Source: an uncultured Pirellulaceae bacterium
Lineage (GTDB): Bacteria; Planctomycetota; Planctomycetia; Pirellulales; Pirellulaceae
Length of the DNA: 36,641 nt
Reading direction: 5' to 3'
Assembly (NCBI GenBank): GCA_905480545.1
Contig: CAJQQR010000130.1
Location: forward strand, 1-36,641
Shown here piece by piece: positions 36,002 through 36,641 of the stretch (positions are counted from its first letter, which is position 1; every line of letters begins with the position of its first letter). A program made the position numbers and the translations under genes. The notes beneath the pieces are model-generated. The model made no database searches, had not been told where the DNA came from, and saw only the letters and a program-made list of their open reading frames with translations.

Positions 36002-36641
36002 TTGCAATCTAAATCGTTCTTGGATAAATCAGAATCATCACTACCGATCGTTAATACTGCCGGGGCGGAATTAAGGCCTCGTTCACGAAAATGGCAATCG
36101 CGATTGATCCATTTTTATCGCATTGCCATTTTCGTTGCGATCGTTTGGTCGATTCGGGGTGTTCATTATCAAAATACTGCTGGCATCGTAGAGCGAAACC
36201 ACGCACCGAAGCTTTCGGTCGCCGAAATCCAGTCGATTCTGCCAAACGCTGTGCGGCTATCTGCTTGGCAGAGCAACCAAATGGCAGTTGTTTATGACAA
36301 AGAGGATCGGGCGATCGGGTTCGTTCTGCATACCAAGGTCGAATCGCAGTCGGTGATTGGATACGTCGGTTCGACTGAATTGGCAATCGTATTTGGGCAA
36401 GCGGACAATGTAGCCGAACAAGTTGCTGGTGTATTGGTTCTTTCAAGCGAAGATACCGCGGAACACATCGATGCGATTCGAAATGATGTGGTGTTTTTGA
36501 AGGCGTGGAACGAGGCCGATTGGGACCGGGCAGCAGTTCTTGAAGTGGATGCTGTGAGCGGGGCAACGTTAACAAGTTATGCGATTGTCGAATCGCTCCG
36601 AAGGCGACTGGGAAACGACGCGCCTTCTTTTAAATTTCCAA
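36002..36641 (+). CDS. NosR/NirI-like FMN-binding membrane protein, 5' part (runs off the window)
   Basis: The frame is open from 35993 to the window end without a stop. A basic segment is followed by a membrane helix (FYRIAIFVAIVWSIRGV) and a periplasmic FMN-binding domain. GYVGSTELAIVFGQADNVAEQVAGV and DAVSGATLTSYAIVESL carry the S/T-G-A-T motif, at which FMN is attached through the threonine in NqrC, RnfG and NosR. Such proteins usually continue with more membrane helices and a 4Fe-4S polyferredoxin end, which would lie beyond the window. No ATG occurs before the helix; TTG at 36002 or 36020 are the start candidates and the choice is uncertain. It moves electrons across or along the membrane. 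Confidence 0.8.
   Translation, partial: MQSKSFLDKSESSLPIVNTAGAELRPRSRKWQSRLIHFYRIAIFVAIVWSIRGVHYQNTAGIVERNHAPKLSVAEIQSILPNAVRLSAWQSNQMAVVYDKEDRAIGFVLHTKVESQSVIGYVGSTELAIVFGQADNVAEQVAGVLVLSSEDTAEHIDAIRNDVVFLKAWNEADWDRAAVLEVDAVSGATLTSYAIVESLRRRLGNDAPSFKFP

Noticed and set aside
36051-36575. 174-codon minus-strand open frame
   Set aside because: It is the antisense shadow of the FMN-binding gene, whose SGAT motif and membrane helix are convincing.
1-36641. Insertion sequences, integrases, tRNA or rRNA genes
   Set aside because: No transposase or integrase motifs, terminal inverted repeats around a gene, or tRNA/rRNA signatures were seen on either strand.

Overview
The window looks like a chromosome segment of a planctomycete, probably Pirellulaceae or a close relative. 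This rests on gene content, not a marker gene. The gene families are typical of that phylum: adjacent DUF1592-family cytochrome and DUF1552 genes, exported Gfo/Idh/MocA and sugar-isomerase-like proteins with Tat signals, ThuA-like and DUF1080 proteins, a sulfatase, multi-CxxCH cytochromes, and many exported proteins with weak or absent Shine-Dalgarno sites. Base composition is moderate, with no obvious compositional island.

Layout. 1-4229: the 3' part of an RND membrane-fusion protein and a complete RND permease. 4399-5211 (minus): proC, convergent with the permease and divergent from a Tat-exported sugar isomerase/epimerase-like protein (5398-6354), which ends at a clear intrinsic terminator. 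6594-7316: a coiled-coil C4 zinc-ribbon protein. 7751-10565: two thioredoxin/TlpA-fold genes, each interrupted by one in-frame TGA. 10904-22941: a same-strand run of secreted proteins (Gfo/Idh/MocA oxidoreductase, five-CxxCH cytochrome overlapping a beta-propeller dehydrogenase-like protein, DUF3472-like protein, alpha/beta hydrolase, ThuA-like protein, sulfatase). 23790-27274: an M1 aminopeptidase of the leukotriene A4 hydrolase type and a propeller-like secreted protein. 27390-27875 (minus): an unrecognised conserved-looking protein. 28146-35970: DUF1080 protein, DUF1592-type cytochrome, DUF1552 protein and a secreted FAD oxidoreductase with carbohydrate-binding-like flanks. 36002-36641: the start of a NosR/NirI-like FMN-binding membrane protein that runs off the window and has no ATG start.

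The main discovery is the pair at 7751-9007 and 9420-10565. In both, the TGA stands exactly where the first cysteine of the thioredoxin CxxC motif belongs (DFWGDW-U-G-P-C and DFWGDW-U-P-P-C). In both, the same perfect 6-bp hairpin with a GGTC tetraloop begins at the same distance after the TGA. Its codons are identical at every wobble position, although wobble positions just upstream have diverged. This is the signature of two selenocysteine-containing exported thiol oxidoreductases with bacterial SECIS elements. An ordinary gene caller would split each into two fragments.

How the genes may work together (inference). Most of the window encodes an envelope programme for breaking down algal or other sulfated polysaccharides: a sulfatase, 3-keto-glycoside-type enzymes (Gfo/Idh/MocA, isomerase/epimerase, DUF1080), ThuA, an esterase, and heme proteins able to accept electrons. 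The selenocysteine oxidoreductases would serve thiol/disulfide chemistry in the same compartment.
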